From Chryseobacterium sp. IHB B 17019 (GTDB lineage: Bacteria > Bacteroidota > Bacteroidia > Flavobacteriales > Weeksellaceae): a DNA stretch of 64,000 bases. Positions 1 through 9,800 of the stretch are shown in pieces. Below the pieces are notes generated by a model, which saw only the letters and a program-made list of their open reading frames with translations, searched no databases and was not told the origin of the DNA. A program made the position numbers and the translations under genes. The DNA lies in NCBI RefSeq assembly GCF_001456155.1, contig NZ_CP013293.1, positions 930,001-994,000 of the forward strand, given 5' to 3'. How positions within the stretch are numbered: position 1 is the stretch's first letter; every line of letters begins with the position of its first letter.

Positions 1-620
1 ATAAATTTCGTTAAAGAATGAATTACGATGTCCGCACCCAATAAAGTCGGGGAAATGGAAAGTGGTGAGAAAGTATTATCAACAATCAGTTGTAAATTGT
101 GTTTTTTGCAGATTTCTGATAGCTTTCTCAAATCCGCAACTTCAAGGAGAGGATTGCTCACACTTTCACAATATATAATCTTTGTATTTTTTTGTATCGA
201 ATTTTCAATGGATTCAAAATTGTTAATTTCCACAAAAGTGGTTTCAATTTGAAAAGGCGGAAGAAAGTTTTTCATGAATGCATACGTTCCACCGTAAATT
301 GTTCTGCTGGAAATAATATGATCTCCACTTTTACAAACCTGCATTAAAACAGAAGTTATAGCTCCCATTCCTGAAGCTGTAACGTTTGCAGTTTCAGTAT
401 TTTCCATTTTTGCCAAAGCTTGTGACAAGTACAAATTCATGGGCGAAGAATGCCTTGAGTATAGATAACATCCTTCTGCATTGCCTTCAAAAGTATCAAA
501 CATTGTTTTTGCAGAAAGGAATGTGTAAGTAGAACTGTCTGAAATCGAAGGGTTTACTCCTCCGAATTCACCAAAATACTGTAAATCCTGGATTTCGTTG
601 GCTGCATTAAAGTCTTTCAT
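1..620 (-). CDS. Cys/Met metabolism PLP-dependent enzyme, 3' end cut by window
   Basis: This is the N-terminal part (about 206 residues) of a fold-type I PLP enzyme of the cystathionine gamma-lyase / methionine gamma-lyase group, which cleaves or forms C-S bonds of sulfur amino acids. It starts at an ATG whose complement is at 618-620 and reads open to the window edge. Visible family marks are YSRHSSPMN near residue 54, the ASGMGAI turn that holds the PLP phosphate, the SSRTIYGGTY segment, the YCESVSNP strand, the VDNTFSP motif with the PLP aspartate, and HSLTKF, whose lysine would form the Schiff base. The exact substrate cannot be told from this fragment. It is divergent from an Lrp/AsnC regulator 153 bp away, a common pairing in which the regulator controls the amino-acid enzyme. 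Confidence 0.85.
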   Translation of the reverse strand, partial: MKDFNAANEIQDLQYFGEFGGVNPSISDSSTYTFLSAKTMFDTFEGNAEGCYLYSRHSSPMNLYLSQALAKMENTETANVTASGMGAITSVLMQVCKSGDHIISSRTIYGGTYAFMKNFLPPFQIETTFVEINNFESIENSIQKNTKIIYCESVSNPLLEVADLRKLSEICKKHNLQLIVDNTFSPLSISPTLLGADIVIHSLTKF

Positions 621-734
621 ATAGCTTAGATTTTCTGTGATAAATTTGAATGAATTCCCGAATATTTACAAGGTAAATTTAGATTGTTAGAATATAAATC
701 TAGTTAAAACTAATTTAATAGATAAAAAGTTTAT

Positions 735-742
735 TATATTTG
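735..742 (+). promoter_or_regulatory. -7 promoter element upstream of Lrp/AsnC gene
   Basis: TATATTTG fits the Bacteroidota -7 consensus TAnnTTTG and lies 31 bp before the regulator start. No TTG is found at the usual distance upstream, so only half of the promoter is supported. Confidence 0.4.
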
Positions 743-773
743 ATTTATATAAACTTTTAACAAAAATTTATCT

Positions 774-1232
774 ATGACGTTCGATGAAATTGATAAAAAA
801 CTGCTCCTTTTTTTGCAGGAAGATTCTAAACAAACCACCAAAGAACTGTCTTACAAGCTCGGGTTATCTGTGACAGCTGTTTATGAACGTATCCGGAAAA
901 TGGAAAATACAGGTGTGATTTCTAAGTATGTTGCGATTCTTGACCGGCATAAAATTAACAGGAGTTTTATTGTGCTTTGTCATGTAAAACTGACGCAGCA
1001 TAAAAAAGAATATGTTCTGCAATTTGAACGGGAAATAATGAATTTACAGGAGGTTACGGAATGTTTTCATGTGAGCGGCGACTATGATTATATTTTAAAA
1101 ATCGGGGTAAAGGATATGGAAGATTACCGGAATTTTATGTTGTCAAAGCTCACAACTTTACAACATATTGCAAGTACTCACAGCTCTTTTATGATCTCTG
1201 AGGTGAAAAATACTACGGCGATTGTTTTGTAA
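774..1232 (+). CDS. Lrp/AsnC family transcriptional regulator
   Basis: A 152-residue DNA-binding regulator. Residues 1-60 form the winged helix-turn-helix (FDEIDKKLLLFLQEDSKQTT, then the recognition region LSVTAVYERIRKME). The rest is the ligand-binding RAM domain (FHVSGDYDYILKIGVKDME), which in this family binds amino acids and controls octamer assembly. Length is typical. The gene is divergent from a PLP sulfur amino acid enzyme, so it most likely senses an amino acid and controls that neighbour. Its stop is only 3 bp from the stop of the convergent bestrophin-like gene, leaving no room for a terminator between them. Confidence 0.93.
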   Translation: MTFDEIDKKLLLFLQEDSKQTTKELSYKLGLSVTAVYERIRKMENTGVISKYVAILDRHKINRSFIVLCHVKLTQHKKEYVLQFEREIMNLQEVTECFHVSGDYDYILKIGVKDMEDYRNFMLSKLTTLQHIASTHSSFMISEVKNTTAIVL

Positions 1233-1235
1233 ATT

Positions 1236-2267
1236 TTAAACCAATACTCCGTTTTTAGAGGAAATAGGTTCGGGAAGATCCGTTTCTCCGGCCATTTGTA
1301 AAAGATCAATTTCAATCGTTCTGCAGATGGAAAGCATGGGAACGTCAAACATTAATCCGGCAAAAGGGTTTTCAGAATAATCTCCCACCAGTTCCATAAT
1401 GATGTAAATCCAGCCGATGATGATACAGAAAGGAATGGAGGTCCAGATTCCCCAATCTCCCAACTTTTCAAATTCATTCACCAAACCCAACGGAAGCAAC
1501 AGGATAAAAAGAACATTAAAAACAAAAGCAGTACTTGCAAACTGCCGTGGTGACGGGAATTTTTTGATTCTTTCTGCTTGTCCCTGAAAACCGTAAAATT
1601 CATTCAGAGAATTCTGCAATTGCATTTGATTAAATTCGGAAATAGCTCCAATGTTTTTTAATTCATTGATTTCTTTTGCCTGCTGAGAAATCAGGTGAGT
1701 AGCAAAGTTTTTGTATTCAGACTGAAGTTCGGCTTCTTCCTCAGATAGATATTTATTCAGGAAAAGGGGAGTTCTGCTGTAATCCGGGAATCCGGCTTTT
1801 ATAAGTCGGTTTCTTCGTTGGTTGATATTATGATGCGTTTCTTCCTCGGCACTGATGTGTTCCCACTCGGTCGGTATCAAAAGCTGCTCACGAAACTGGT
1901 AGAGCCAGGCGATATGGCGGTAAACAATTTTTTTTCTGCGGTCTTCAAGGTCAAAAGTTCCAATTTCTTCATTATCTATATTAAAGGCGTAAATCATTGA
2001 AGCAAATGATCTGCTGGAATTCACAATTCCACCCCAAATTTTACGGGCTTCCCAAAGTCTGTCGTAAGCCTGGTTATTTTTAAAACCAACCAAAAAAGCT
2101 TCTGCGGTACCAATTAACGCTACCGGAACCCAGGGAATCGTCATCCATTGCCAGTGAAAAAAATGAAACAGTATGGCAATCAATGTACACCAGGCGGAAA
2201 TCCAGATCAGATGCATTCCGGATAAATTGAGCACCTGTTTGTAATTGACGTATTTTGTTGTGATCAT
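1236..2267 (-). CDS. Bestrophin-like membrane channel (UPF0187/RFP-TM family)
   Basis: A 343-residue inner-membrane protein of the bestrophin family, pentameric channels that conduct anions in animals and, in some bacterial members, cations. The N-terminus carries two hydrophobic segments (about residues 15-37 and 40-60) followed by the family signature FKNNQAYDRLWEARKIWGG and the conserved arginine/serine stretch NSSRSF. A second hydrophobic pair lies near residues 245-292 (AFVFNVLFILLLPLGL and FCIIIGWIYIIMELVG), followed by the ENPFAGLMFDVPM motif, which belongs to the conserved C-terminal part of the family. Length fits bacterial members. It lies downstream of the E1 dehydrogenase on the same strand, but a terminator separates the two. 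Ion preference cannot be judged here. Confidence 0.88.
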   Translation of the reverse strand: MITTKYVNYKQVLNLSGMHLIWISAWCTLIAILFHFFHWQWMTIPWVPVALIGTAEAFLVGFKNNQAYDRLWEARKIWGGIVNSSRSFASMIYAFNIDNEEIGTFDLEDRRKKIVYRHIAWLYQFREQLLIPTEWEHISAEEETHHNINQRRNRLIKAGFPDYSRTPLFLNKYLSEEEAELQSEYKNFATHLISQQAKEINELKNIGAISEFNQMQLQNSLNEFYGFQGQAERIKKFPSPRQFASTAFVFNVLFILLLPLGLVNEFEKLGDWGIWTSIPFCIIIGWIYIIMELVGDYSENPFAGLMFDVPMLSICRTIEIDLLQMAGETDLPEPISSKNGVLV

Positions 2268-2314
2268 AAGTGTTCAAAATTTACTACAATTTATTAAAAT
2301 TAATTAAACTGCAT

Positions 2315-2340
2315 AAAAAAAACCTCTAAAATTAGAGGTT
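2315..2340 (-). terminator. Rho-independent terminator of the E1 dehydrogenase gene
   Basis: Read on the minus strand, a 7-bp stem (AACCTCT/AGAGGTT, loop of six) is followed by a run of T, 21 bp after the E1 stop codon. Confidence 0.8.
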
Positions 2341-2361
2341 TATATTTGTAATTCTGTTTTT

Positions 2362-4434
2362 TTAATATTTTAACATTTCTTCGATTTTAGCAGAAAGTTT
2401 TTCAGCATTTGGAAGCATTTCTTTTTCTAAAACTAAATTAATCGGAACGGCCGGAGTATCTAATGATCCCATCGTTTCAACCGGTGCATCCAGATATTTA
2501 AAGCAATTCTTTGAAATTCTGTGTGCGAAGGCTTCTGCAAAGGAATTGTTTAATTGTTCTTCTGTTAAAACAATACATTTTCCATGCGCTTTTACTCTTT
2601 CAAAGACCAATTCTTCATCAAGAGGAATTAATGTCCTCAAGTCGATTACTTCAACTCTTCCGTTAAAGTTTTTCGCAGCTTCTTTCGCCCAGTAAACCCC
2701 CATTCCGTATGTTACAACCAATAAAGTTCTGCCTTTTTCAGTTTCTTCTTTATTCGCTTCAATAATTACTTTTCCTTTTCCGAAAGGTAAAATATAATCT
2801 TCCGCAGGTTCAATGGTTTTTGCGTCTTCAGTTCCCGGAACCTTGCTCCAGTAAAGACCTTTGTGCTCCAGCATAATCACCGGGTTCGGGTCATAATATG
2901 CTGCTTTTAATAAGCCTTTAAAATCTGCTGCGTTACTTGGATAAGCGATTTTAATTCCTTTAATATTAGCTAAAATGCTTTCAACACTTCCGCTATGGTA
3001 AGGACCGCCACCTCCGTAAGCACCAATTGGAACACGGATGATATTGCTAACAGGGAATTTACCCTGACTTAGGTAACTAGATTTTGAAATTTCAGTAATT
3101 AACTGATTGATTCCCGGATAAATATAATCTGCAAACTGTACTTCAACAATAGGTTTTAAGCCAACAGCACTCATACCCGTTGTAGAACCAATAATATAAG
3201 CCTCCTGAATCGCTGTATTGAAAACTCTCTTGCTCCCGAATTTCTTTCCTAAAGTCACCGTTTCACGGAAAACTCCACCAATTCTTTCTCCAACATCCTG
3301 TCCGTACAATAATGCTTCGGGATGTTTCCACATGATTTCCTGAATGGCATGGATTGCGGCGTCAACCATTACAATTTTTTCACCACCTTCCGGCTCGCGG
3401 GTTCCCACTTCTTCCGTAATCGGAGTCGGTACGAAAATGTGCTGCATTACCGTTTCAGGCTTTGGATCTTCTGCTTTTTGAGCTCTTTCGAATGCTTCTT
3501 CAGCTTCTAATCTTGCCTTTTTCGTGATTTGTTTTAATAATTCTTCGTCAGCTCCGGATTCAAGCAATTGTTTTCTAAGAATTTCTCCCGGATCTTTTGC
3601 TCTATGTTTTGTTAAATCTTCCTCATCTCTATAGAATTCTCTTCTTACGCCGGAAGTATGATGACCAATTAAAACTGTTTTTGCACAGACAACTAAAGGT
3701 TTTCTTTCGGTTCGTACAAAATCGACAGCTTTTTTCATGACTTCAAAGCTTTCAACGAAATCAGTTCCGTCTACTCTCATTCGGCTTAAACCAACAAATC
3801 CGGCTACAAAATCGTAAGCATCGCAGGTCCTGGCTTCTTCCTTAGTTACGGAAATTCCCCATTCGTTATCCTGAACAAGGAAAATGATAGGAAGCTGGTG
3901 TAAAGCTGCAAACTGAAGGGCTTCACTCACTTCACCTTCCGTCACGGAATTGTCTCCGAGGCTGCAAACAACAACAGGGTTGTTTTCAAATTGCTGAAGA
4001 TTAAAATCCTGAATATATTTTATTCCCTGTGCAACACCAGTGGTTGGAATGGTCTGCATTCCCGTTGCGGAACTTTGATGAATGATTTTTGGTTTGTTTT
4101 CATCCCTGCTCGAAGGGTGGGAGTAATAAGATCTACCTCCTGAAAAAGGATCGTCAGCTTTTGCCAATAGCTGCAACATTAATTGATAAGGCTCGAAACC
4201 TATCCCTAAAAGAATGCTTTCGTCTCTGTAATAAGGAGAAACCCAGTCTTCTTTTTTTAGCTGATAAGCCGTTGCCAACTGAATTGCTTCATGACCTCTT
4301 GAAGTACTATGAACGTATTTGGTAACATTTCTGTTTTCTTCGTAAATGTCTGCCATTGCTTTTGCAAGCATCATATGGTTGTAAGCCTTAAGCAAGATAT
4401 CCTGAGAAACTTTCTCGTGAAGTGTATTTTCCAT
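2362..4434 (-). CDS. Fused alpha/beta E1 component of a thiamine-dependent 2-oxo acid dehydrogenase
   Basis: A 690-residue fusion of the two E1 subunits, which decarboxylate a 2-oxo acid with thiamine diphosphate and pass the acyl group to lipoyl-E2. The alpha half (about 1-330) has the thiamine-binding segment GDNSVTEGEVSEA, with N where the canonical motif has G, and the phosphorylation-loop-like HHTSGVRREFY. The beta half (from about 355) has GQDVGERIGGVFRETVTL, FNTAIQEAYIIG and the loop GAYGGGGPYHS. The family includes branched-chain acid and pyruvate enzymes; the sequence favours the branched-chain type, but this is inference. No E2 or E3 gene is nearby. An in-frame start at 4482 is rejected because it lies inside the terminator of the upstream gene, and the start at 4434 sits just after a good promoter. 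Confidence 0.9.
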   Translation of the reverse strand: MENTLHEKVSQDILLKAYNHMMLAKAMADIYEENRNVTKYVHSTSRGHEAIQLATAYQLKKEDWVSPYYRDESILLGIGFEPYQLMLQLLAKADDPFSGGRSYYSHPSSRDENKPKIIHQSSATGMQTIPTTGVAQGIKYIQDFNLQQFENNPVVVCSLGDNSVTEGEVSEALQFAALHQLPIIFLVQDNEWGISVTKEEARTCDAYDFVAGFVGLSRMRVDGTDFVESFEVMKKAVDFVRTERKPLVVCAKTVLIGHHTSGVRREFYRDEEDLTKHRAKDPGEILRKQLLESGADEELLKQITKKARLEAEEAFERAQKAEDPKPETVMQHIFVPTPITEEVGTREPEGGEKIVMVDAAIHAIQEIMWKHPEALLYGQDVGERIGGVFRETVTLGKKFGSKRVFNTAIQEAYIIGSTTGMSAVGLKPIVEVQFADYIYPGINQLITEISKSSYLSQGKFPVSNIIRVPIGAYGGGGPYHSGSVESILANIKGIKIAYPSNAADFKGLLKAAYYDPNPVIMLEHKGLYWSKVPGTEDAKTIEPAEDYILPFGKGKVIIEANKEETEKGRTLLVVTYGMGVYWAKEAAKNFNGRVEVIDLRTLIPLDEELVFERVKAHGKCIVLTEEQLNNSFAEAFAHRISKNCFKYLDAPVETMGSLDTPAVPINLVLEKEMLPNAEKLSAKIEEMLKY

Positions 4435-4440
4435 AGAAAG

Positions 4441-4472
4441 CAAAGATAAGCAAAAAAACAAAATGCTAACAA
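4441..4472 (-). promoter_or_regulatory. Promoter of the E1 gene, overlapping the upstream terminator
   Basis: Minus strand TTG (4472-4470), 21-nt spacer, TATCTTTG (4448-4441), an exact fit to the Bacteroidota consensus. The -7 box ends only 6 nt before the ATG at 4434, so the transcript would be leaderless or nearly so. The TTG lies in the loop of the terminator hairpin. Confidence 0.65.
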
Positions 4473-4485
4473 CTGTTAGCATTTT
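4451..4485 (-). terminator. Rho-independent terminator of the S8 peptidase gene
   Basis: An 11-bp perfect stem (arm AAAATGCTAAC, 4-nt loop) followed on the minus strand by G and seven T, about 25 bp after the peptidase stop. Confidence 0.85.
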
Positions 4486-4509
4486 GTAATTATTTATTTA
4501 AATTATCTA

Positions 4510-6612
4510 TTATTCTTTGATCACTTTTTTAGTAATAACATCTTTATCAGTTCTTACCTCAATGATGTAAATTCCTTTTACATAAGATGATAAGTCTAAT
4601 GAAGTTTCATCAGAATTAATGATTCCGTTCTGTAATTTCTTACCGGACAGGTCATAAACAGCAAAAGACGATTTTTTTGGAGCTTTCAATACTTTTACCA
4701 TATCTTTTGTAATTGTTGGGGCAATCGTAATTCCACTTAGGTCTACTGCTTCATTTGTTCCTAAAACATGCTGAATAAGCCCCGTAACAATAATACTGTA
4801 ATTTTGAGGAGCATTTGCACCTGCATTATTTTTAAGAGTTCCCTTATTTGAAACTTCAATTCTGTAGCTTCTTCCGAGAAGTGGCGCATCAATGACAACC
4901 TGTTCTACATTATCAACTGTATTGTCTCCTTTTGTAGCTGGTGCCATCGGTGCATTGGCATTCAGTTTCCAAGGATAATAAATGGTATTGTCGGTAGTGT
5001 CAATAATTCTTACATCCAAATCATTAACAAGTCTGGAAGTTCTATTGTTGTAGGCATCATTCCATGTTGTGCCTGAAGGGATAACAAACTCCGGATCAAT
5101 CCAGGAAATGGTAACTTTAAGAGGCTCAGTCCCACCTATAACAGTCTTTTGGTTTACCGTGCCGCTAATCAGGGTTTCATCATTAAATATAATGGAAGTG
5201 GCGTATTTCATTAGCAATAATTCTGCCCCTTTTTTAGCATTTATATATCCCCAGCCGTTCCATGGATCAGGGCCTACTGTTCCTGCTTCGGATGCGGAGT
5301 GTATCATCAATGCTTTTGCAGATGCGGCATTAAGTTCAAAAGTTGGAAACAATTGTTTGTACATCTGCATCCAAAGCCCTATAATACCGGTAACTATTGG
5401 AGCAGAAAATGAAGTTCCACTGCCTATATCCGCTCCTTGACTTCCTGTGGTATTTTGTACTGTGGATGCGTGTGCCACATCAGTTCCTGTAGTAATGATA
5501 TCAGGTTTAATACCGCCGTCATCTCTTGGTCCTGCACTACTGTAGCTGGATTTTATTACATCGGAAGCTGATGTATATCTATTATCTGCAGTAGTGAGAA
5601 TATCTGATGCTCCCACAACAATGATGTTTTTAGCAAGTGATCCTGTTCCAATACAGTCATATCCTTGGGCACAGTTATTTTGTGGTACTACATCTGTGGC
5701 AGCGAATTGTACAGCATTACCACTACTGTTCTCATAGTATTTTGGAATTGTATTTCCTGTTGGGCCCATTCCATAGGAATTTCCGGCAGATTTTACAATT
5801 ACGTAGGAAGGGTTGTTGTATACTATATTATCATAATTCTGATCATTTGTAAAGTATGTTCCCTGTAAGTCAAAGGTTGTGTTTGGACTTGTAAAATCCC
5901 CATACCAGAGCCATCCATCTATATCTGTACTGTAGTTCCATCCTGGATTGGTTCCGTAAGAATGGTTTGATATTTTAGGTTGTGCAATTAAAATCTTTTG
6001 AAAAACACTGCTGGTTGTCGAGTTTCCGGACAGTGTTGTTGTAGCAAAACTATAATTATCAAAGATAGCATTCTGGGCAATTCCTCTAAAATTTACTGCA
6101 CGTGTGGTTCCGTTCTGAAGAGTGAAAGTGAAAGGAAAATCCTTTGCACCGATAAAACTGGTTACAGCAGTGGCATGTGCACTGTAATTCATCGTGGATG
6201 CCTCTTTGTTACTCACTCTGTTTGGAGCATTGTTGAAAAGTACATGACCCTCGAAAGCTCTTCCTCCGTCAAAAATTGTATACTTAATATTTTCACCATT
6301 AAAAGGGCCCATTTGCCCACTACCATTCTGCAAAAAATCAGCATTAGAATTTTTTATTTGATCTAAATCATTGGCTTCATAAAAGTACGGCTTTCCACCC
6401 GGAGTAAAGCCAGCCAAATTAGCTCTCTGTTCTTCAATTTCTTTTAAAACTTCGGGTGTCTTTGAGTATCCATATTTTTTGGCAATATAAGCATCAAATT
6501 TTGCGAAATTTTCTTTATTTTGTTTCTCAAAAGCTTGGTTTAACTTGTCATTATTTTGGGCACTAAATAAATTTATCGCCAAAGTACTTACCAAGAGTAT
6601 ACTTTTCCTCAT
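4510..6612 (-). CDS. Secreted S8 (subtilisin-like) serine peptidase with T9SS type A sorting domain
   Basis: A 700-residue protease. Residues 1-18 are a signal peptide (hydrophobic core, LFSA cleavage). The catalytic triad can be placed: Asp115 in YTIFDGGRA, His146 in YSAHATAV and Ser401 in GTSFSAP, with oxyanion Asn278 in KSAGNSYG. After the catalytic domain comes a beta-sandwich (about 470-620), and the last 75 residues are a type A T9SS domain (YDLSGKKLQ, LSSYVKGIYIIEV, KKVIKE end). It is therefore predicted to cross the outer membrane through the type IX system and be released or attached to surface glycolipid. It has its own terminator and a -7 element upstream, so it is a single-gene unit. 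Substrate is unknown. Confidence 0.93.
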   Translation of the reverse strand: MRKSILLVSTLAINLFSAQNNDKLNQAFEKQNKENFAKFDAYIAKKYGYSKTPEVLKEIEEQRANLAGFTPGGKPYFYEANDLDQIKNSNADFLQNGSGQMGPFNGENIKYTIFDGGRAFEGHVLFNNAPNRVSNKEASTMNYSAHATAVTSFIGAKDFPFTFTLQNGTTRAVNFRGIAQNAIFDNYSFATTTLSGNSTTSSVFQKILIAQPKISNHSYGTNPGWNYSTDIDGWLWYGDFTSPNTTFDLQGTYFTNDQNYDNIVYNNPSYVIVKSAGNSYGMGPTGNTIPKYYENSSGNAVQFAATDVVPQNNCAQGYDCIGTGSLAKNIIVVGASDILTTADNRYTSASDVIKSSYSSAGPRDDGGIKPDIITTGTDVAHASTVQNTTGSQGADIGSGTSFSAPIVTGIIGLWMQMYKQLFPTFELNAASAKALMIHSASEAGTVGPDPWNGWGYINAKKGAELLLMKYATSIIFNDETLISGTVNQKTVIGGTEPLKVTISWIDPEFVIPSGTTWNDAYNNRTSRLVNDLDVRIIDTTDNTIYYPWKLNANAPMAPATKGDNTVDNVEQVVIDAPLLGRSYRIEVSNKGTLKNNAGANAPQNYSIIVTGLIQHVLGTNEAVDLSGITIAPTITKDMVKVLKAPKKSSFAVYDLSGKKLQNGIINSDETSLDLSSYVKGIYIIEVRTDKDVITKKVIKE

Positions 6613-6639
6613 AAATTAAATTTTTAATACTAATACTGA

Positions 6640-6647
6640 CAAATATA
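6640..6647 (-). promoter_or_regulatory. -7 promoter element of the S8 peptidase gene
   Basis: TATATTTG on the minus strand, 28 bp before the start codon, fits TAnnTTTG. No TTG stands at 17-23 nt upstream, so support is partial. Confidence 0.4.
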
Positions 6648-6883
6648 TATCTGTAAACAATTATTTGCGAATAATATAGGTTAAAAGTTTATTTTTTGTA
6701 TCAATTAGCTAATATTGAAGTTTTACTATGAAAAATTTTTATTTTTATTATAAATTTGGTTTATAATTTTCTTATTTGTTGAATGGTATCAATAGACAGA
6801 ATTGTTTAATTGCTATAAGATTGAATTCGAAAAAATGGAGTAACTTTACATTTTCTTTTTAAATTAAAAGCTAGAAAAATTAC

Positions 6884-9800
6884 ATGTATTTAGTTTTTGA
6901 CACAGAAACCACAGGTTTACCAAAGAATTTCAACGCTCCGCTTTCAGATTCAGACAACTGGCCAAGAATGGTTCAGATTGCATGGCAACTGCATGACGAC
7001 GACGGAACTTTAATTGAAAATCAGGATTATATTATAAAACCGGAAGGGTACGACATTCCCTTCAATGCCGCGAGAATTCACGGGATCACTACAAAAATCG
7101 CTAATGAAGAAGGACGAGATCTGCAGGAAGTTTTAGAAGAATTTGCAACAGTTTTAGAAAAAGTAAGAGTGGTTTCCGGACACAATGTTGAGTTTGATTA
7201 CAACATTGTCGGAGCCGAGTTTTACCGGAAAAATATCAAAGACAGCCTTCAGGAAAAGCCGAGAGCGGATACCATGATTCTGGGTACAAATTACTGTCAG
7301 CTCGGAGGCGGAAAAAACGGAAGATACAAATCTCCGAAACTGGAAGAACTTTACGAAAAATTATACGGAAATAAGTTTGATGAAGCCCACAATGCTGCAG
7401 CGGACGTAAATGCAACCGCCCAGGTTTTCTTTGAAATGATGAGAATCGGAGTAATTCCGTCTGAAGTGTTGAAAATTTCAGAAGATCAACTTACTTATTT
7501 CAAAACGCTTTATCCGGACCCGATCAAGCCCTTCAATATTGTTATCAGAAGGCAGGTTGCGGATTTTCATAACAAGAAAAAGCAACAGGATTTTGGAAGT
7601 ATTGACGAGATTGATCTTGGAAAGTATTTCAACTTCGACAATCACAGTGTATTTTCAACTTTATCGGCAACTTCCAGCATTAATGATTTAATTAAAAAAG
7701 CTTCGGATGATAATTTCCCAGCCGTCGGAATGGTGGATTTGGGGAATATGATGGGTGCTTTCAAATTCGTTTCTGCAGTGGAAGGAGCGAATGGTGACAG
7801 AGCTAAAAAGCATAAAGAATATTTAGCCAAAAAGCAGGAAGCAGAAGAGAAAGGAGAAGAGTTCAATGAAGAAGAACCTGTTTCCGAACCGTTGATTCCC
7901 GTTGTAGGATGTGAGTTTTATATTTCAGACCGTTACGAGCAAAAACAGTTTACCAAAGATGATCCGGACAGAAGAACGCAGGTTGTTTTGCTGGCCAAAG
8001 ATTTTAACGGATATAAAAATTTAGCCAAACTTTCGAGTATTGGATTTTTAAAAGGATTCTATTTCGGAGTTCCGAGGATTAGCCGCGATCTTATTGCTCA
8101 ATATAAAGAAGGCGTGATTGCTTTAACATCAGGAATTAATGGAGATATTCCCGATGCGATTTTAAATACCGGTGAACAAAAAGGGGAGGAGCTTTTCAGG
8201 TGGTGGAAAGAAACTTTTCAGGAGGATTTTTATGTTCAGATTCAAAATCACAAATTACCCGAAGAAGAGCATTTAAATGATGTTTTATTACATTTTGCCG
8301 ATAAATATAACGTTAAAATTTTAGCTCAGAACGAAACTTATTACACCAATAAAGAAGATGCTAATATTCAGGATATTGTAAGCTGTATTAAAGATGGTGA
8401 AAAGCTATCGACTCCGGTTGGGAAAGGTTTTGGAAAGAGAAGAGGTCTTTCAACGGGAGAGTATTATATTAAAAATTCTGAGGAAATAAAAGAGGCTTTT
8501 CTAGCTTATCCGGATGCTTTTGAAGCGTACGAAGAGTTTTTTGCTAAATTTAAACCTTACACCTTAAAAAGAGACGTTCTCCTTCCGAAATTCGACATTC
8601 CGACGGAATTTATTCACGCTGAAGATGAGGTTGATGGTGGAAAGCGTGGTGAGATGGCGTATTTGACGTATTTAACGTATGAAGGAGCCAAAAAACGCTA
8701 CGTAGAAACCGGAATTACCGATGAAATAAAGGAACGTCTTGATTTCGAGCTTGAAGTTATTGCCAATACAGGGTATCCCGGTTACTTTTTGATTGTACAG
8801 GATTTCTGTAACGAAGCCCGAAACATGGGAGTTTGGGTTGGTCCTGGAAGGGGTTCTGCTGCAGGTTCAGCAGTGGCTTACTGTATCGGAATTACCAATG
8901 TAGATCCTATTAAGTACGATCTCCTTTTTGAGAGATTCCTGAATCCGGAAAGGGTTTCCATGCCCGATATTGATATCGATTTTGACGATGAAGGACGGGA
9001 TAGAGTTATCAAATGGGTTATCGATAAATACGGCCAAAATCAGGTGGCACAGATCATTACTTATTCGGTTCTGGGTGGAAAATCTGCCATTAAAGATGCC
9101 GGAAGGGTTCTTGATCTCCCGATTCCCGACACTAATAATATTGCAAAGCTTATTCCTTCCACACCCGGGATGAACATTGCAAAAGCTTTAACAAAATATG
9201 ATAAATTAAGGCCGGAAGAGCAAATGCTTGTCGATGAGATGAGGTTTGTTCTCGATAGCCCGGGAGATCCGCGTCACGATGTTTTGGCGAGTGCCAGAAA
9301 AATGGAAGGTTGTATCAGAAATACAGGAATCCATGCTTGTGGAGTTATTATCACGCCGGAAGATGTGAGTAATCTGGTTCCGGTGACGATTGCCGCGAAA
9401 GATGCTGATATTTTGGTGTCTCAGTTTGATAACTCGGTGGCGGAAAGTGCGGGTCTTTTGAAGATGGACTTTCTGGGTCTCAGGACTTTAACGATTATTA
9501 AAGATGCTTTAAAATTAGTAAAAGCAAGACATGATGTTGATATCAACCCGGATGAGATTCCGCTTGATGATAACAAGACGTATCAGTTATTTAAAGAAGG
9601 AAGAACGGTAGGGATTTTCCAGTATGAAAGTCCCGGGATGCAAAAATACATGAGAGAGCTTAAGCCAACGGTTTTTGCCGATCTTATTGCCATGAATGCC
9701 TTGTACCGTCCGGGTCCGATAAAATATATTCCGAATTTTATTAACAGAAAACACGGAATTGAAGAAATTGTTTACGATTTACCGGAAACGGAAGAATATT

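Noticed and set aside
2080..2277. A second minus-strand frame at the start of the bestrophin-like gene
   Set aside because: It shadows the first 190 bp of the bestrophin-like gene and has no domain.
5069..5440. A 123-codon frame opposite the S8 peptidase
   Set aside because: Antisense to the coding region that holds the catalytic serine motif; no independent support.
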